Assembly (NCBI GenBank): GCA_029637525.1
Contig: CP072660.1
Coordinates: 831,612 to 895,611 of the forward strand
Source of the DNA: Desulfurococcaceae archaeon MEX13E-LK6-19
GTDB taxonomy: Archaea; Thermoproteota; Thermoprotei_A; Sulfolobales; Desulfurococcaceae
DNA: 64,000 nt
Reading direction: 5' to 3'
The notes below the pieces were generated by a model. That model was not told where the DNA came from. It saw nothing but the letters and a program-made list of their open reading frames with translations, and made no database searches. Numbering within the stretch: the first letter of the stretch is position 1; every line of letters starts with the position of its first letter. The position numbers and the translations under genes were made by a program. Shown in pieces: positions 37,127 to 46,650 of the stretch.

Positions 37127-38194
37127 TTAGACAAATCCAATAAACCTACCTATAAAAACACCATCCTTATCGTCAATAATTTTTACGTATACGTTAATTC
37201 TATCCTCTACACTACTTAATTTATGCCTGAAATTTACTATTGTTAAGAACCTCTTTTTGCTCGGTACGTAACCTAGATACTCTCCTCTAAGCCAGCCACG
37301 CCCAATCACTGTTGCGACAACGATATCTTTTTTCTTCAAAGGATTAGGTACTCTAGGCATATATCTCATACGCCATTCCTCCATACTCCATCTAAGTCTT
37401 ATGCCAAGTTTTTTCTCAAGATCCTCTAGTTTTCTCCAAAACTCCTGCCACCCCATAGGCTTTACGTTAGGGACACGTCTACCGAATTTATGAACATTAT
37501 ATTTCTGTATGGTAACAGGAGGCCATTTCTTGCCAGCACCTATTTTCAAAGCCCATTTAATAACCTCTATAACATCATTATCGTTTATACCTGGTATCCA
37601 CACCGGGGTTACATGGAGATCTATACTTGTATTCTTGACCAAATACTCGGCTAATTCCATAACCTTCCTAACGTTAAACCACTTCACACCCTGGAGAAAA
37701 CGTGCTTTATCCTCGTTAAGAGTATCTATGCTTAGATTAATCCTATCTAAACCTGCCTCATCAAGCTTGTCTATAATTTTCTTTGTCAGCAAAGCTCCGT
37801 GAGTCTCTATAGCCACCGATGTTATCTGGGGTATTTTCTTTAGTTCTCTAACGAGTTCTGGTAGATGGGGATAAGTTAGTGGATCACCAACAGTATCGAT
37901 TAATGCCTCTAAACCCGCTCCTTTATGTCTTGCAACAAATTCTACTGTGTCGACAATAGTTCTTGGAGACACTATGTATTCAGCCCACCTATGCTTACTA
38001 AAAGGGCCTGCATCGACGCTACAGAATATGCAGTTTAAGGGACATATAGTGGTTGGTCTTACTTGTAGAACATTGGTACCTCTATCAATAACGCCTATGG
38101 GCAACAAACCAAGCAGAGGCTCTGAGGAATCAATAGTATATACAATACGATCTTCTTTGAATCTACCAATAGGTTTCATAATGATCTTATACAT
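37127..38194 (-). CDS. Radical SAM protein with C-terminal TRAM-like domain (COG2100-like)
   Basis: A 355-aa protein with the radical SAM cluster CPLNCIFC (Cys-x3-Cys-x2-Cys) near residue 51, a GDPLTYP element near 103 and a SPOUT-free C-terminal beta region (IVVATVIGRGWLRGEYLGYV onwards) that looks like an RNA-binding TRAM/OB module. The reaction is unknown. The start overlaps the end of the upstream methyltransferase by 19 bases. Both genes sit on the minus strand in the middle of the ABC transporter locus. Confidence 0.87.
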   Translation of the reverse strand: MYKIIMKPIGRFKEDRIVYTIDSSEPLLGLLPIGVIDRGTNVLQVRPTTICPLNCIFCSVDAGPFSKHRWAEYIVSPRTIVDTVEFVARHKGAGLEALIDTVGDPLTYPHLPELVRELKKIPQITSVAIETHGALLTKKIIDKLDEAGLDRINLSIDTLNEDKARFLQGVKWFNVRKVMELAEYLVKNTSIDLHVTPVWIPGINDNDVIEVIKWALKIGAGKKWPPVTIQKYNVHKFGRRVPNVKPMGWQEFWRKLEDLEKKLGIRLRWSMEEWRMRYMPRVPNPLKKKDIVVATVIGRGWLRGEYLGYVPSKKRFLTIVNFRHKLSSVEDRINVYVKIIDDKDGVFIGRFIGFV

Positions 38195-38730
38195 TTAATT
38201 TTCCTCGCAATGAATTTGTAGTCTATGACAAGAGTCTTTTTTGTACGTGCAAGAGGATTACTAATACCTTTAATATAAATGTGTATAGTCCTGGGAATAC
38301 CTTTCTCGTCTAGAGTATGTCTCACAGCCAATGGTACCCATGAAGGAATAGGGAAATCAATAGTTATTATACGTGTGCCTATGGGTAATTCTTTTTCAAA
38401 CTTCTCTTTAAGGATATCATTAATACTCTTATAAAGATATACATATACTACTGTGGCATTGCTTAGATCTATATCAAAGAAACTTGCTTCAATAACACTA
38501 ACTCTATCAGCAACGCCTTCTTCAAGCGCTTTCTTTCTAATAACTTCACATAGGTAAGGATCTATTTCGACAGCAATAGCATAAGCACCTTGCTTAGCTG
38601 CCTCAATAACAACACGCCCATCGCCAGCACCAAGATCGTAAAGTACGTCATTCTCACCAATAGATACAGTGTAAAGTGCTTCTTTTACAACCTTCATTGG
38701 AGATGGTATATATGGGACTATGGCCAACAC
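38176..38730 (-). CDS. aKMT-like protein lysine methyltransferase
   Basis: A protein of 184 aa. VPYIPSPMKVVKEAL at the N-terminus and DVLYDLGAGDGRVVIEAAKQG near 28-48 match the crenarchaeal aKMT family, known from Sulfolobus to methylate lysines of many proteins. Other shared elements are VEIDPYLCEVIRKKAL and VVYVYLYKSINDILKEKFEKEL. The family is Dot1-like in fold. This identification is by recognition of the sequence pattern, not a search. It is the first gene of a two-gene minus-strand operon. Confidence 0.82.
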   Translation of the reverse strand: MLAIVPYIPSPMKVVKEALYTVSIGENDVLYDLGAGDGRVVIEAAKQGAYAIAVEIDPYLCEVIRKKALEEGVADRVSVIEASFFDIDLSNATVVYVYLYKSINDILKEKFEKELPIGTRIITIDFPIPSWVPLAVRHTLDEKGIPRTIHIYIKGISNPLARTKKTLVIDYKFIARKIKCIRSL

Positions 38731-38859
38731 ATCCTCCCGGCATAGAAACAGGGTGTAAATAATTTATATACTTTTAATAAAGAAGTTAAAACAGGCGATA
38801 TCAACATCTTTATATCGGAGAGAGGCTGATATACTATTTCCTAGGTTGAGGTGTAATAG

Positions 38860-39828
38860 TTGAGTGAGATACTACTCGAAGTAAAGGATCTGAAGACTTA
38901 CTTTTACACATCTAAGGGTATTGTCAAAGCTGTCGATGGAGTATCATTTACGCTCAACAAGGGAGAAGTACTAGGGATTGCTGGAGAGTCTGGTTGTGGA
39001 AAGAGTACATTAGCATACTCAATAATAAGACTAGTGCCTCCGCCAGGAAAAATAGTTGGTGGTCAAATATTCTTTGAAGGAAGAAATATTCTTGCCATGG
39101 ATGACGAGACATTCCGTAGAGAGATTAGGTGGAAGAAAATATCAATGGTGTTCCAAGGTGCAATGAACGCTCTTAACCCAGTATATACTGTTGGCGACCA
39201 GATAGCTGAAGTCCTTATGCTCCACAAAGGTATGACTAAGAGAGAAGCCTATACTGTTGTATACAAGCTCCTTTCAATGGTTGGAATAGACCCCAAGAGA
39301 GCTCGTAGCTATCCACATGAGCTCAGCGGTGGTATGAAACAGAGAGTAATGATCGCTATGGCGTTAGCATTGAACCCACCACTTGTGATAGCTGACGAGC
39401 CTACAACAGCTTTGGACGTTGTCGTGCAAGCTCAGGTAATGAATGTTCTCAAGAGACTTCAAAAAGAACTAAAGATATCAATTATCCTTATTACACACGA
39501 CCTAAGCCTTATTGCTGAAATAGCCGATAAAGTGGCGGTCATGTATGCCGGACATCTAGTAGAGTTTGGTACGGCCGAACAAATATACTATAACCCGCAG
39601 CACCCATACACTAAAGGCCTTCTTGCAAGTATACCAAGACTTAGAGGTGATATAAAGAAACTTGAGTGGATACCAGGAGTACCGCCAGATCTAAGTAATC
39701 CTCCGCCTGGCTGTAGATTCGAGCCTAGATGTAAGTATAGAATGGATATATGTGGAAAAGAAGAACCACCTGTAATAGAGATTGAGCCAGGGCATTTTGT
39801 TAAATGTTGGCTTTATGCTAAGAAGTAG
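38860..39828 (+). CDS. ABC transporter ATPase (DppD-like)
   Basis: A 322-aa oligopeptide-type ATPase: Walker A GESGCGKST near 43, signature LSGGMKQR near 158, Walker B PLVIADEPTTALD near 180 and H-loop THDLSLIAEI. The C-terminal Cys-rich PPGCRFEPRCKYRMDICG segment (about 285-305) is typical of Opp/Dpp ATPases. Translation starts at a TTG after GAGGTG. It lies 1.8 kb from the permeases, with two minus-strand genes between. Confidence 0.95.
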   Translation: MSEILLEVKDLKTYFYTSKGIVKAVDGVSFTLNKGEVLGIAGESGCGKSTLAYSIIRLVPPPGKIVGGQIFFEGRNILAMDDETFRREIRWKKISMVFQGAMNALNPVYTVGDQIAEVLMLHKGMTKREAYTVVYKLLSMVGIDPKRARSYPHELSGGMKQRVMIAMALALNPPLVIADEPTTALDVVVQAQVMNVLKRLQKELKISIILITHDLSLIAEIADKVAVMYAGHLVEFGTAEQIYYNPQHPYTKGLLASIPRLRGDIKKLEWIPGVPPDLSNPPPGCRFEPRCKYRMDICGKEEPPVIEIEPGHFVKCWLYAKK

Positions 39829-39839
39829 GTGGGAGATGA

Positions 39840-40964
39840 ATGGAAATGAGTGAAAAAGTGTTTGAGCCCAAACCTGGTCCTGATACAGTCCTCTGGGTAA
39901 AAGACCTTAAAACATACTTCCCCCTACGTAGGGGACTCACGGAAATCATCTTTAGGCGTCCACGGAAATACGTTAGAGCTGTTGATGGTATATCCTTTGC
40001 TGTGAAAGAAGGAGAAGTATTTGGACTAGCTGGAGAGTCTGGTTGTGGAAAAACAACAACTGGTAGAACAATACTAAGACTCGAAGAACCCACTGCTGGT
40101 ATTATAGGTTATAGGCCGAGAAAAAGACTTCTTGAAGAATGGGCTAAAATAGGATATAAACCCAAGATCCTTAACGAGTATGGAGACATAGATATAGCGA
40201 AAGTACCGCAAGAAGCACTTAAGCCCATGAGAAAAGAGCTACAGATGATATTCCAAGACCCCTATGGTAGCCTCAACCCCAGATTCACTATATATAAGAT
40301 TCTCGAAGAGCCACTGCTAATCCATGGTATTGGTGAAACTAAGGAGGAGAGATACGATATCGTAGCCAAGGCTCTTGAGGCGGTAAAGCTTACTCCTCCA
40401 GAAGAATTCATGTTCCGTTATCCACACATGATCTCCGGTGGTCAGAGACAAAGAGTGGTCATTGCAAGAGCACTTATCCTTCAGCCGAAATTCATTGTAG
40501 CCGACGAGCCTGTATCAATGCTTGATGTGTCTATTAGAGCAGAAATACTTGAGCTACTAATGGACCTCAAGAGGCAATTCAATTTAACGTATATATTCAT
40601 TACACATGATCTAGCTGTAGCCAGATACATTACTGATAGGATAGCGATAATGTATCTCGGCAAGATTGTAGAGATGGGTGATACAAGGAAAGTAATCGAG
40701 AACCCGATGCATCCATACACGAAAGCCCTTGTGGCAGCAATACCAGAGCCCGACCCGAAGAATAGGCTGACTGAGAGAAAAGTACCCATCAAAGGCGAAG
40801 TACCGAGTGCAATCTTCATACCACCTGGCTGTAGATTCCATCCAAGATGTGTAGTTCTTGATGAGCATCCAGAGTTAAAACAGTATTGTACAAGAAAAGA
40901 GCCTCCACTAGTAGAAGTTGAGCCAGGTCATTATGCTGCTTGCTGGTTATATGCGAAGAAATAA
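39840..40964 (+). CDS. ABC transporter ATPase (DppF-like)
   Basis: A protein of 374 aa: Walker A GESGCGKTT near 65, signature ISGGQRQR near 202, Walker B FIVADEPVSMLD near 223 and H-loop THDLAVARY. About 35 extra residues (RPRKRLLEEWAKIGYKPKIL...) lie between Walker A and the Q-loop MIFQDPYGSLNPR. The tail again has the Opp-type CRFHPRC element. It follows DppD by 11 bases and is co-transcribed with it. Confidence 0.94.
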   Translation: MEMSEKVFEPKPGPDTVLWVKDLKTYFPLRRGLTEIIFRRPRKYVRAVDGISFAVKEGEVFGLAGESGCGKTTTGRTILRLEEPTAGIIGYRPRKRLLEEWAKIGYKPKILNEYGDIDIAKVPQEALKPMRKELQMIFQDPYGSLNPRFTIYKILEEPLLIHGIGETKEERYDIVAKALEAVKLTPPEEFMFRYPHMISGGQRQRVVIARALILQPKFIVADEPVSMLDVSIRAEILELLMDLKRQFNLTYIFITHDLAVARYITDRIAIMYLGKIVEMGDTRKVIENPMHPYTKALVAAIPEPDPKNRLTERKVPIKGEVPSAIFIPPGCRFHPRCVVLDEHPELKQYCTRKEPPLVEVEPGHYAACWLYAKK

Positions 40965-41025
40965 TTTTTATTCTATGTTTCGACTAGATTCCTTCTAGCC
41001 ACAAACTAATTAATACCTCACCTAC

Positions 41026-42096
41026 ATGACGGTGAAACCCGTGCTTCCTGAGGAAAAAGTAGGAATAATTGGATGGGGAGCATATGTACCAAAGTACAGG
41101 ATCCCGCTTAAGGAAATAGCTAGAATATGGGGTTTTAGCGAAGAAACACCTAAGACACTAAATGTTGTTGAAAAAGCTGTTGCTGGTAGAGATGAAGACG
41201 CTGTAACTATGGGATGGGAAGCAGCTAGGAACGCGTTGCTGAGAGCAGGTATAAATCCTAAGGAAATAGGCGCGGTCTGGTTTGGTACCGAGTCGAAACC
41301 ATACGCGGTAAAACCATCTGCTACGATAATAGCTGAAGCACTCGGTATAACACCAGACACCATGGCTACAGATCTAGAGTTCGCTTGTAGAGCAGCAAGC
41401 GAAGCCGTTAGGATAAGTATTGGCGCTGTTGCATCAGGACTTGTAAAATATACTCTTGTGATAGGGTCTGACACAGCCCAGGCAAATCCCGGTGATATAC
41501 TCGAGTTCACTGCTTCATCAGCTGCAACAGCATTAGTTATAGGGCCATCGGAAGAGGCTGCAGCAGTATTCGAGGCAAGTTACACGTACGTAACTGACAC
41601 ACCAGACTTTTGGCGTCGAGCACATGTACCATACCCGCTTCACGGAGAAGCCTTTACCGGTGAACCAGCTTATTTCGCGCACATAATTGGTGCTGTAAAA
41701 GGGTTAATGGAGAAAACAGGACTTAAACCAGAGGATTTCGATTACGCTGTATTCCATCAGCCAAATGGTACTTTCCCTCTAAGAGTTGCAAGGAAACTAG
41801 GTATACCTAAAGAAAAAGTGTTGCCCGGACTAGTAACGCCATACATAGGCAACAGCTATAACTCATCAGCACTAATAGGTTTAGCCAAGGTCTTAGAAGA
41901 AGCTAAGCCTGGACAAAGAATACTATTAGCACCATTCGGTAGCGGCGCAGGTAGTGATGCGTACAGTATTATTGTTACAGAAAAAGTCATTGAAAAACGT
42001 GATAAAGCACCCAAAGTCATTGACTATATCAACAGGAAAAAGATTATTGATTACGGTCTTTACGCTAAGTATCGTGGTTTAATCAAAAGAATCTAG
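41026..42096 (+). CDS. Hydroxymethylglutaryl-CoA synthase, archaeal type
   Basis: A 356-aa thiolase-fold enzyme that condenses acetyl-CoA with acetoacetyl-CoA for the mevalonate route to archaeal membrane lipids. [14 protein letters not shown] opens the domain; the catalytic Cys lies in [11 protein letters not shown] near 123; [17 protein letters not shown] and [13 protein letters not shown] give the His and Asn of the active site. A TATA-like AATTAATACC about 20 bases upstream suggests a nearly leaderless mRNA. It is the first gene of a three-gene operon. Confidence 0.94.
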   Translation: MTVKPVLPEEKVGIIGWGAYVPKYRIPLKEIARIWGFSEETPKTLNVVEKAVAGRDEDAVTMGWEAARNALLRAGINPKEIGAVWFGTESKPYAVKPSATIIAEALGITPDTMATDLEFACRAASEAVRISIGAVASGLVKYTLVIGSDTAQANPGDILEFTASSAATALVIGPSEEAAAVFEASYTYVTDTPDFWRRAHVPYPLHGEAFTGEPAYFAHIIGAVKGLMEKTGLKPEDFDYAVFHQPNGTFPLRVARKLGIPKEKVLPGLVTPYIGNSYNSSALIGLAKVLEEAKPGQRILLAPFGSGAGSDAYSIIVTEKVIEKRDKAPKVIDYINRKKIIDYGLYAKYRGLIKRI

Positions 42097-42108
42097 AAGG
42101 TGATCCGA

Positions 42109-42522
42109 ATGGAGTTCTCTATAGCTAGATTCTGGAGAGAAAAACACGCACACTACAGGCTAAAAGCAGTTAAGTGCCGTAAGTGCGGTAAAATAAGCTA
42201 TCCTCCATCAACTGTCTGTAGGTATTGTGGTTCAAAAGAGCTTGAAGAAATAGAGCTTATGGAGCCCGGGAAAGTCTTAACCTGGACGGTAATTTACAGT
42301 GCACCTGAGGGTTACGAAGAATACAAGCCAATAATAATAGCAATTGTAGAGCTAATTAATAGTAAGGTAAAGATACTAACCCAACTAACCGACATCGAGC
42401 CCAATGAAGTTAAAGAGGGAATGCTTGTAGAACCTGTACTAAGAAGGGTTAGCGAAGACGGAGAATCAGGACTTATATACTATGGTATCAAGTTTAGACC
42501 TATGCTTGCCAAGCACGGTTGA
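42109..42522 (+). CDS. DUF35 zinc-ribbon/OB-fold protein
   Basis: A 137-aa protein with a rubredoxin-like zinc ribbon (KCRKCGKISYPP, CRYCGSKEL) followed by an OB fold. In methanogens and other archaea DUF35 bridges acetoacetyl-CoA thiolase and HMG-CoA synthase into one complex that channels the intermediate. Its place right after HMG-CoA synthase fits that role. The ATG at 42109 follows AAGGTGATCC. Confidence 0.9.
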   Translation: MEFSIARFWREKHAHYRLKAVKCRKCGKISYPPSTVCRYCGSKELEEIELMEPGKVLTWTVIYSAPEGYEEYKPIIIAIVELINSKVKILTQLTDIEPNEVKEGMLVEPVLRRVSEDGESGLIYYGIKFRPMLAKHG

Positions 42523-42528
42523 GAAATA

Positions 42529-43779
42529 ATGAACTCTATCAAAACTAAAATCGAGGAATATGTAGCTAAAGTACTCTCTGGCGAAATACCATTACACAAA
42601 ATAGAAGAGGCTGTTGGCAACGCTAACGTAGCCGTAATTGTAAGACGAAAAGTCATAGAGAAACTTACCGGGACAGTACTTCCCGCTATAGGTACGACTA
42701 TAATAGACTTCGTTGAGATCTCGGGTAAGAATATAGAGAACCCTATAGGAGCCATACAAATACCGCTTGGTATAGCAGGTCCTCTGAAAATAAATGGTGA
42801 GTATGCTAAAGGAGATTACTACATTCCCTTAGCAACAACTGAGGGAGCCTTGGTTGCCAGTATAAACAGGGGATGCAAAGCAATAACGTTGAGTGGTGGT
42901 GCAAAAACACGTGTTCTCTACGATGGTATGGCTAGAGCGCCGCTCTTCTGGACCCCCGATATAGAGACAGCATCCAGACTTGTCTCCTGGGTTAAAGAAA
43001 ACTTCAGTAAAATAAAAGAAATAGCCGAGTCAACAACTAGGCATGGAAAGTTAAAGGACATAGAGCCATTTATTCTCGGTAACAATGTATGGCTTAGGTT
43101 TGTCTATGAGACAGGAGACGCTATGGGAATGAATATGGTTACAATAGCTACTGACAAAGCATGCCGTTTTATTGAAGAAAACTTTCCCGGAACAACAAGA
43201 TGTATAGCCCTTAGCGGAAACATGTGCGTAGACAAGAAACCAGCGTTACTCAACATGTTGTTTGGGAGAGGAAAAACAGTTGTAGCTGAAGCAATCATAA
43301 AACGAGATGTAGTGAATAAAGTACTTAAAACAACTCCCGAAGCAATAGTAGAAGTTAATATAAGAAAGAATCTCTTAGGGAGCGCGAGAGCAGGATCACT
43401 AAGTTATAATGCTCATTATGCAAATATAATAGCGGCGATATTCATTGCTACAGGGCAGGATGTAGCCCAGGTTGTTGAAAGCAGTATGGGATATACATGG
43501 GCTGAAATACGCGGAGAAGACCTCTATATATCAGTTACACTCCCTAGTCTAGAAGTAGGTACTGTTGGTGGAGGTACGAGACTCCCGACACAACGTGAAG
43601 CCTTAAAGATACTTGGTATAGAAGGCGGGGGCGATCCGCCGGGAACCAATGCAAGAAAATTCGCTGAGATAGTCGCAGCTACAGTACTGGCTGGTGAGCT
43701 GAATCTTCTAGCAGCATTAGCAGCCGGTCATTTAGCTGAAGCACATATAAAATTTGGAAGAGGAGGAACAAAGAAATAA
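42529..43779 (+). CDS. hmgA: Hydroxymethylglutaryl-CoA reductase, class I
   Basis: A 416-aa enzyme reducing HMG-CoA to mevalonate. Landmarks are [17 protein letters not shown] near 64, [18 protein letters not shown] with the catalytic Glu near 102, the NADPH-binding DAMGMNMV near 205, [12 protein letters not shown] near 345 and the catalytic His in [14 protein letters not shown] near the end. There is no membrane domain, as usual in archaea. It lies seven bases after the DUF35 gene and is surely in the same operon. Confidence 0.96.
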   Translation: MNSIKTKIEEYVAKVLSGEIPLHKIEEAVGNANVAVIVRRKVIEKLTGTVLPAIGTTIIDFVEISGKNIENPIGAIQIPLGIAGPLKINGEYAKGDYYIPLATTEGALVASINRGCKAITLSGGAKTRVLYDGMARAPLFWTPDIETASRLVSWVKENFSKIKEIAESTTRHGKLKDIEPFILGNNVWLRFVYETGDAMGMNMVTIATDKACRFIEENFPGTTRCIALSGNMCVDKKPALLNMLFGRGKTVVAEAIIKRDVVNKVLKTTPEAIVEVNIRKNLLGSARAGSLSYNAHYANIIAAIFIATGQDVAQVVESSMGYTWAEIRGEDLYISVTLPSLEVGTVGGGTRLPTQREALKILGIEGGGDPPGTNARKFAEIVAATVLAGELNLLAALAAGHLAEAHIKFGRGGTKK

Positions 43780-43784
43780 TCGTG

Positions 43785-45302
43785 TTATAATCCTAGAAGC
43801 TTCTTTAGAACAATATATTCTTTCTCTACAACTTCTTCGACATACTCACCTAGAACTACTTTGTCCCAGGGTAAAGTCTCTCCGTATTTCCTTCCTGTAA
43901 AAACGTATTTTGTTGAATAACCAGTTCTTCGGAGAACACGTCTCCAGCCACCAAGACCTCCTCCCTCAATAGCCCACTCAACTAGTATTCTTCCTATGCT
44001 TTCATCGGCAAGAGCTATTGAAGCTTGGATCCAAGCCCAGTTGACGTAAAGAGGTCTTGTATCCACGAGACCTCTTAGTTCATTTCTTGTATATGATATT
44101 ATTTGTTTGGCACGCTCAAGATCAATCATTCCTATCCATTGGAATGGCGTTTTTGGTTTTGGGACAAGAGGATTTACTGTTACAGATAGCCCACGTTTAC
44201 GTGACTTTGCGTGTTTGGCTATCCTTTTTATATAATCAATATTGGTTTTTACATCGTCAATACTCTCGCCTTTAAACCCCAGTATAAAATACATCTTCAA
44301 ATCAAATCCTTTATCTATTATAGTGAATGGTTTATCCCAAATATCCTGGTTACGGAAGCATTTGCAAAAAGCATACAAGCCCTTCATACTAACGTTTTCC
44401 GGGGCTATGGTAATAGTTTTCTGTCCAATATCCTTAATTAATTCGAGGACATTATCGTTAATAGCGTCAAGCCGCATTGACGGAAGAGATGCCTTAACGC
44501 CTAATCCATTAAGGTATTCAAGGAGCCATACATCGTTTTCTGATGGAAAGAATAGTGAGTAAATGATTACTCTGTTGAGATTATTAAGATTTAAGCCTTT
44601 ATCAACTAGTTTTTTAAGCACAGTTTTGCTCCTTGTTCTAAATGGTTTAAAGAGTCTTCCTTCAAGACAGAATCTACACCAACGGGGACACCCGCGTGCT
44701 GTCTCGAGTAAGAATCCTCTTCCATAAACAGGTTCACGGTCTAGGGATTGTATTTGTGTTATTGGATAAAAGGTTTCGTTAATGTTCTTAACCCATACTC
44801 TTTCTGTGGTATTATCTATTTCTGGTATGTAGAAGCCTTTTTTCGAGTCAAGTGCTTGTAGGAGAGAAGACTTATCGTCATTGGAGAGGTATTCTTCGAC
44901 CAGTACGGGTATGAGTTCTTCTGCCTCACCGATTAACACGCCATCTACTATATTCTTTAGCGGCATGGGATTAGACATCGGGGCTGGGCCGCCGACAAAT
45001 AATAATGGCTTCCTTCTTTTCTTTCTATCAACTTCTATACCTCCAGCTAGGAGTATACGTAGTAAGTTCACGTAGTCGGGTTCATAGTGTAGACTAGCTA
45101 TTATCACGTCAAAGTCCTTTAATGGGGAATTAGTTTCAAGGCTACGAGGCTCTGGTTCAGCTCCATGCAGCTTCTCTAAAACAAATCTTTCAACAAAAAC
45201 CTCATCATACTTAGTGTTTATCATAAAGTAGATCATGTGGAAGACCAGACTAGATAAAGCCGCCTCGTATATACTTGGATATACTAATGCTATCCTCTTC
45301 AT
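43785..45302 (-). CDS. Radical SAM protein with B12-binding-like N-terminus
   Basis: A 505-aa protein. The N-terminus (RIALVYPSIYEAALSSLVFH and PLLFVGGPAPMSNPMPL) looks like the Rossmann-type domain of B12-dependent radical SAM enzymes. The cluster motif is RGCPRWCRFCLEG (Cys-x3-Cys-x2-Cys) near 205, followed by the barrel with ILGFKGESIDDVKTNIDYI. Related proteins include MiaB-like and methyltransferase groups; the reaction is unknown. I start it at MKRIALVY, because the 15 extra codons upstream lack family character. Confidence 0.85.
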   Translation of the reverse strand: MKRIALVYPSIYEAALSSLVFHMIYFMINTKYDEVFVERFVLEKLHGAEPEPRSLETNSPLKDFDVIIASLHYEPDYVNLLRILLAGGIEVDRKKRRKPLLFVGGPAPMSNPMPLKNIVDGVLIGEAEELIPVLVEEYLSNDDKSSLLQALDSKKGFYIPEIDNTTERVWVKNINETFYPITQIQSLDREPVYGRGFLLETARGCPRWCRFCLEGRLFKPFRTRSKTVLKKLVDKGLNLNNLNRVIIYSLFFPSENDVWLLEYLNGLGVKASLPSMRLDAINDNVLELIKDIGQKTITIAPENVSMKGLYAFCKCFRNQDIWDKPFTIIDKGFDLKMYFILGFKGESIDDVKTNIDYIKRIAKHAKSRKRGLSVTVNPLVPKPKTPFQWIGMIDLERAKQIISYTRNELRGLVDTRPLYVNWAWIQASIALADESIGRILVEWAIEGGGLGGWRRVLRRTGYSTKYVFTGRKYGETLPWDKVVLGEYVEEVVEKEYIVLKKLLGL

Positions 45303-45412
45303 ACCCTTTCTTAGCTTCTTATTTACGGTGTTTATTTCTTGAACCACCGGTTTCCCACCGTAACAACTTAGTTTATTTCCCCCATTCGCATATTATTTAT
45401 TTGGTGGAATTC

Positions 45413-46636
45413 TTGGATCCAAACTTTGACGAGCTTATATCAAAATCTGTAAAGAAGCTAAAAGCCTCTGAGATACGTGAGCTCCTCAAGCTTGTAAAGA
45501 AGTCAAAGGATATAATTAGTTTTGCTGGCGGAATACCTGATCCCCGGTATTTCCCAAGGAAAGAACTCATAGAGATAGCTAAGCGTGTAATAGAGGAAAT
45601 GGGTGATTATAGTCTTCAGTACAGTGAAACACAAGGTGTATACGAGGTAAGAGAAGCCATAGCCAAGCTTATGGAGAAAATCAGAGGGATAAAAGCCGAT
45701 CCCGATGACATTATCGTTACTACGGGTAGCCAACAAGCACTTGATATGATCGCTAGGACGTTTATTGAATGGGGTGATAAAGTAATAACGGAGTCTCCAT
45801 CGTACCTAGCAGCTCTTGGTGCTTTTAAGTTGATGGGAGCCGATGTTATCGGCGTCAAGATAGACGAGAATGGAATGAGGACAATAATGCTTGAAGATAT
45901 TGTCAGAAGCCTCATTAGAGCTGATAAGAAACCCAAATTCATCTATACGATTCCTGTTGCACATAACCCAGGCGGTGTGACGATGTCTATTGATAGAAAG
46001 AAACACCTGCTTGAAATAGCTAGTCAATATGATCTAATAGTTATCGAGGATGACCCTTATGCCGCTTTTGTATTCGATGAATCCGTAGATGTAACCCCGC
46101 TTAAGGCTTTAGATAAAGAAGGACGTGTAATATACATAAGTACATTGAGTAAAATACTTGCGCCAGGTATTAGACTTGGATGGATTGTACCGCCCAAAGA
46201 GCTTGTAAGGAAACTGGAGTTGCTCAAGCAATACATGGATCTTCATTCCCCAACACTTAACCAGTACATGTTTGCTGAAGCAGTAAACTCAGGGCTTGTT
46301 TACAAGCATATACAGAAACTTAAGCAAGTGTATAAGGAGAAAAGAGATGCAATGATTAGTGCTATGGACGACTACTTCCCAGAATACACCTGGTACAGCA
46401 GACCCATTGGTGGCTTCTTCGTATTCGTATACGTATTCAAGAAAGGATTTGATGCAAAGAAAGCTCTCAATATTGCATTGTCAAAATATAAAGTAGCCTA
46501 CGTGCCTGGACAAGGCTTCCATCCAGACGGTAGCGGTGCTAATAGTATGCGGTTGAGCTATAGTTACCCAGATACGGAGACCATCAAGGAAGGTATCAGA
46601 AGATTAAGCGAGATGATCAAGAACTATCCAGAGTGA
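45413..46636 (+). CDS. PLP-dependent aminotransferase (class I/II, LysN-like)
   Basis: A 407-aa aminotransferase of the 2-aminoadipate/MocR-like group. ISFAGGIPDPRYFP near the N-terminus, the PLP Asp region YDLIVIEDDPYAAFVF near 215 and the Schiff-base Lys in STLSKILAPGIRLGW near 248 are clear. Substrates could be 2-aminoadipate, aromatic or branched-chain amino acids. I choose the TTG at 45413, five bases after GGTGG; the open frame extends to 45275, but that part is not family-like and would overlap the divergent radical SAM gene. Confidence 0.92.
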   Translation: MDPNFDELISKSVKKLKASEIRELLKLVKKSKDIISFAGGIPDPRYFPRKELIEIAKRVIEEMGDYSLQYSETQGVYEVREAIAKLMEKIRGIKADPDDIIVTTGSQQALDMIARTFIEWGDKVITESPSYLAALGAFKLMGADVIGVKIDENGMRTIMLEDIVRSLIRADKKPKFIYTIPVAHNPGGVTMSIDRKKHLLEIASQYDLIVIEDDPYAAFVFDESVDVTPLKALDKEGRVIYISTLSKILAPGIRLGWIVPPKELVRKLELLKQYMDLHSPTLNQYMFAEAVNSGLVYKHIQKLKQVYKEKRDAMISAMDDYFPEYTWYSRPIGGFFVFVYVFKKGFDAKKALNIALSKYKVAYVPGQGFHPDGSGANSMRLSYSYPDTETIKEGIRRLSEMIKNYPE

Positions 46637-46650
46637 ACACGAGTATAGTT

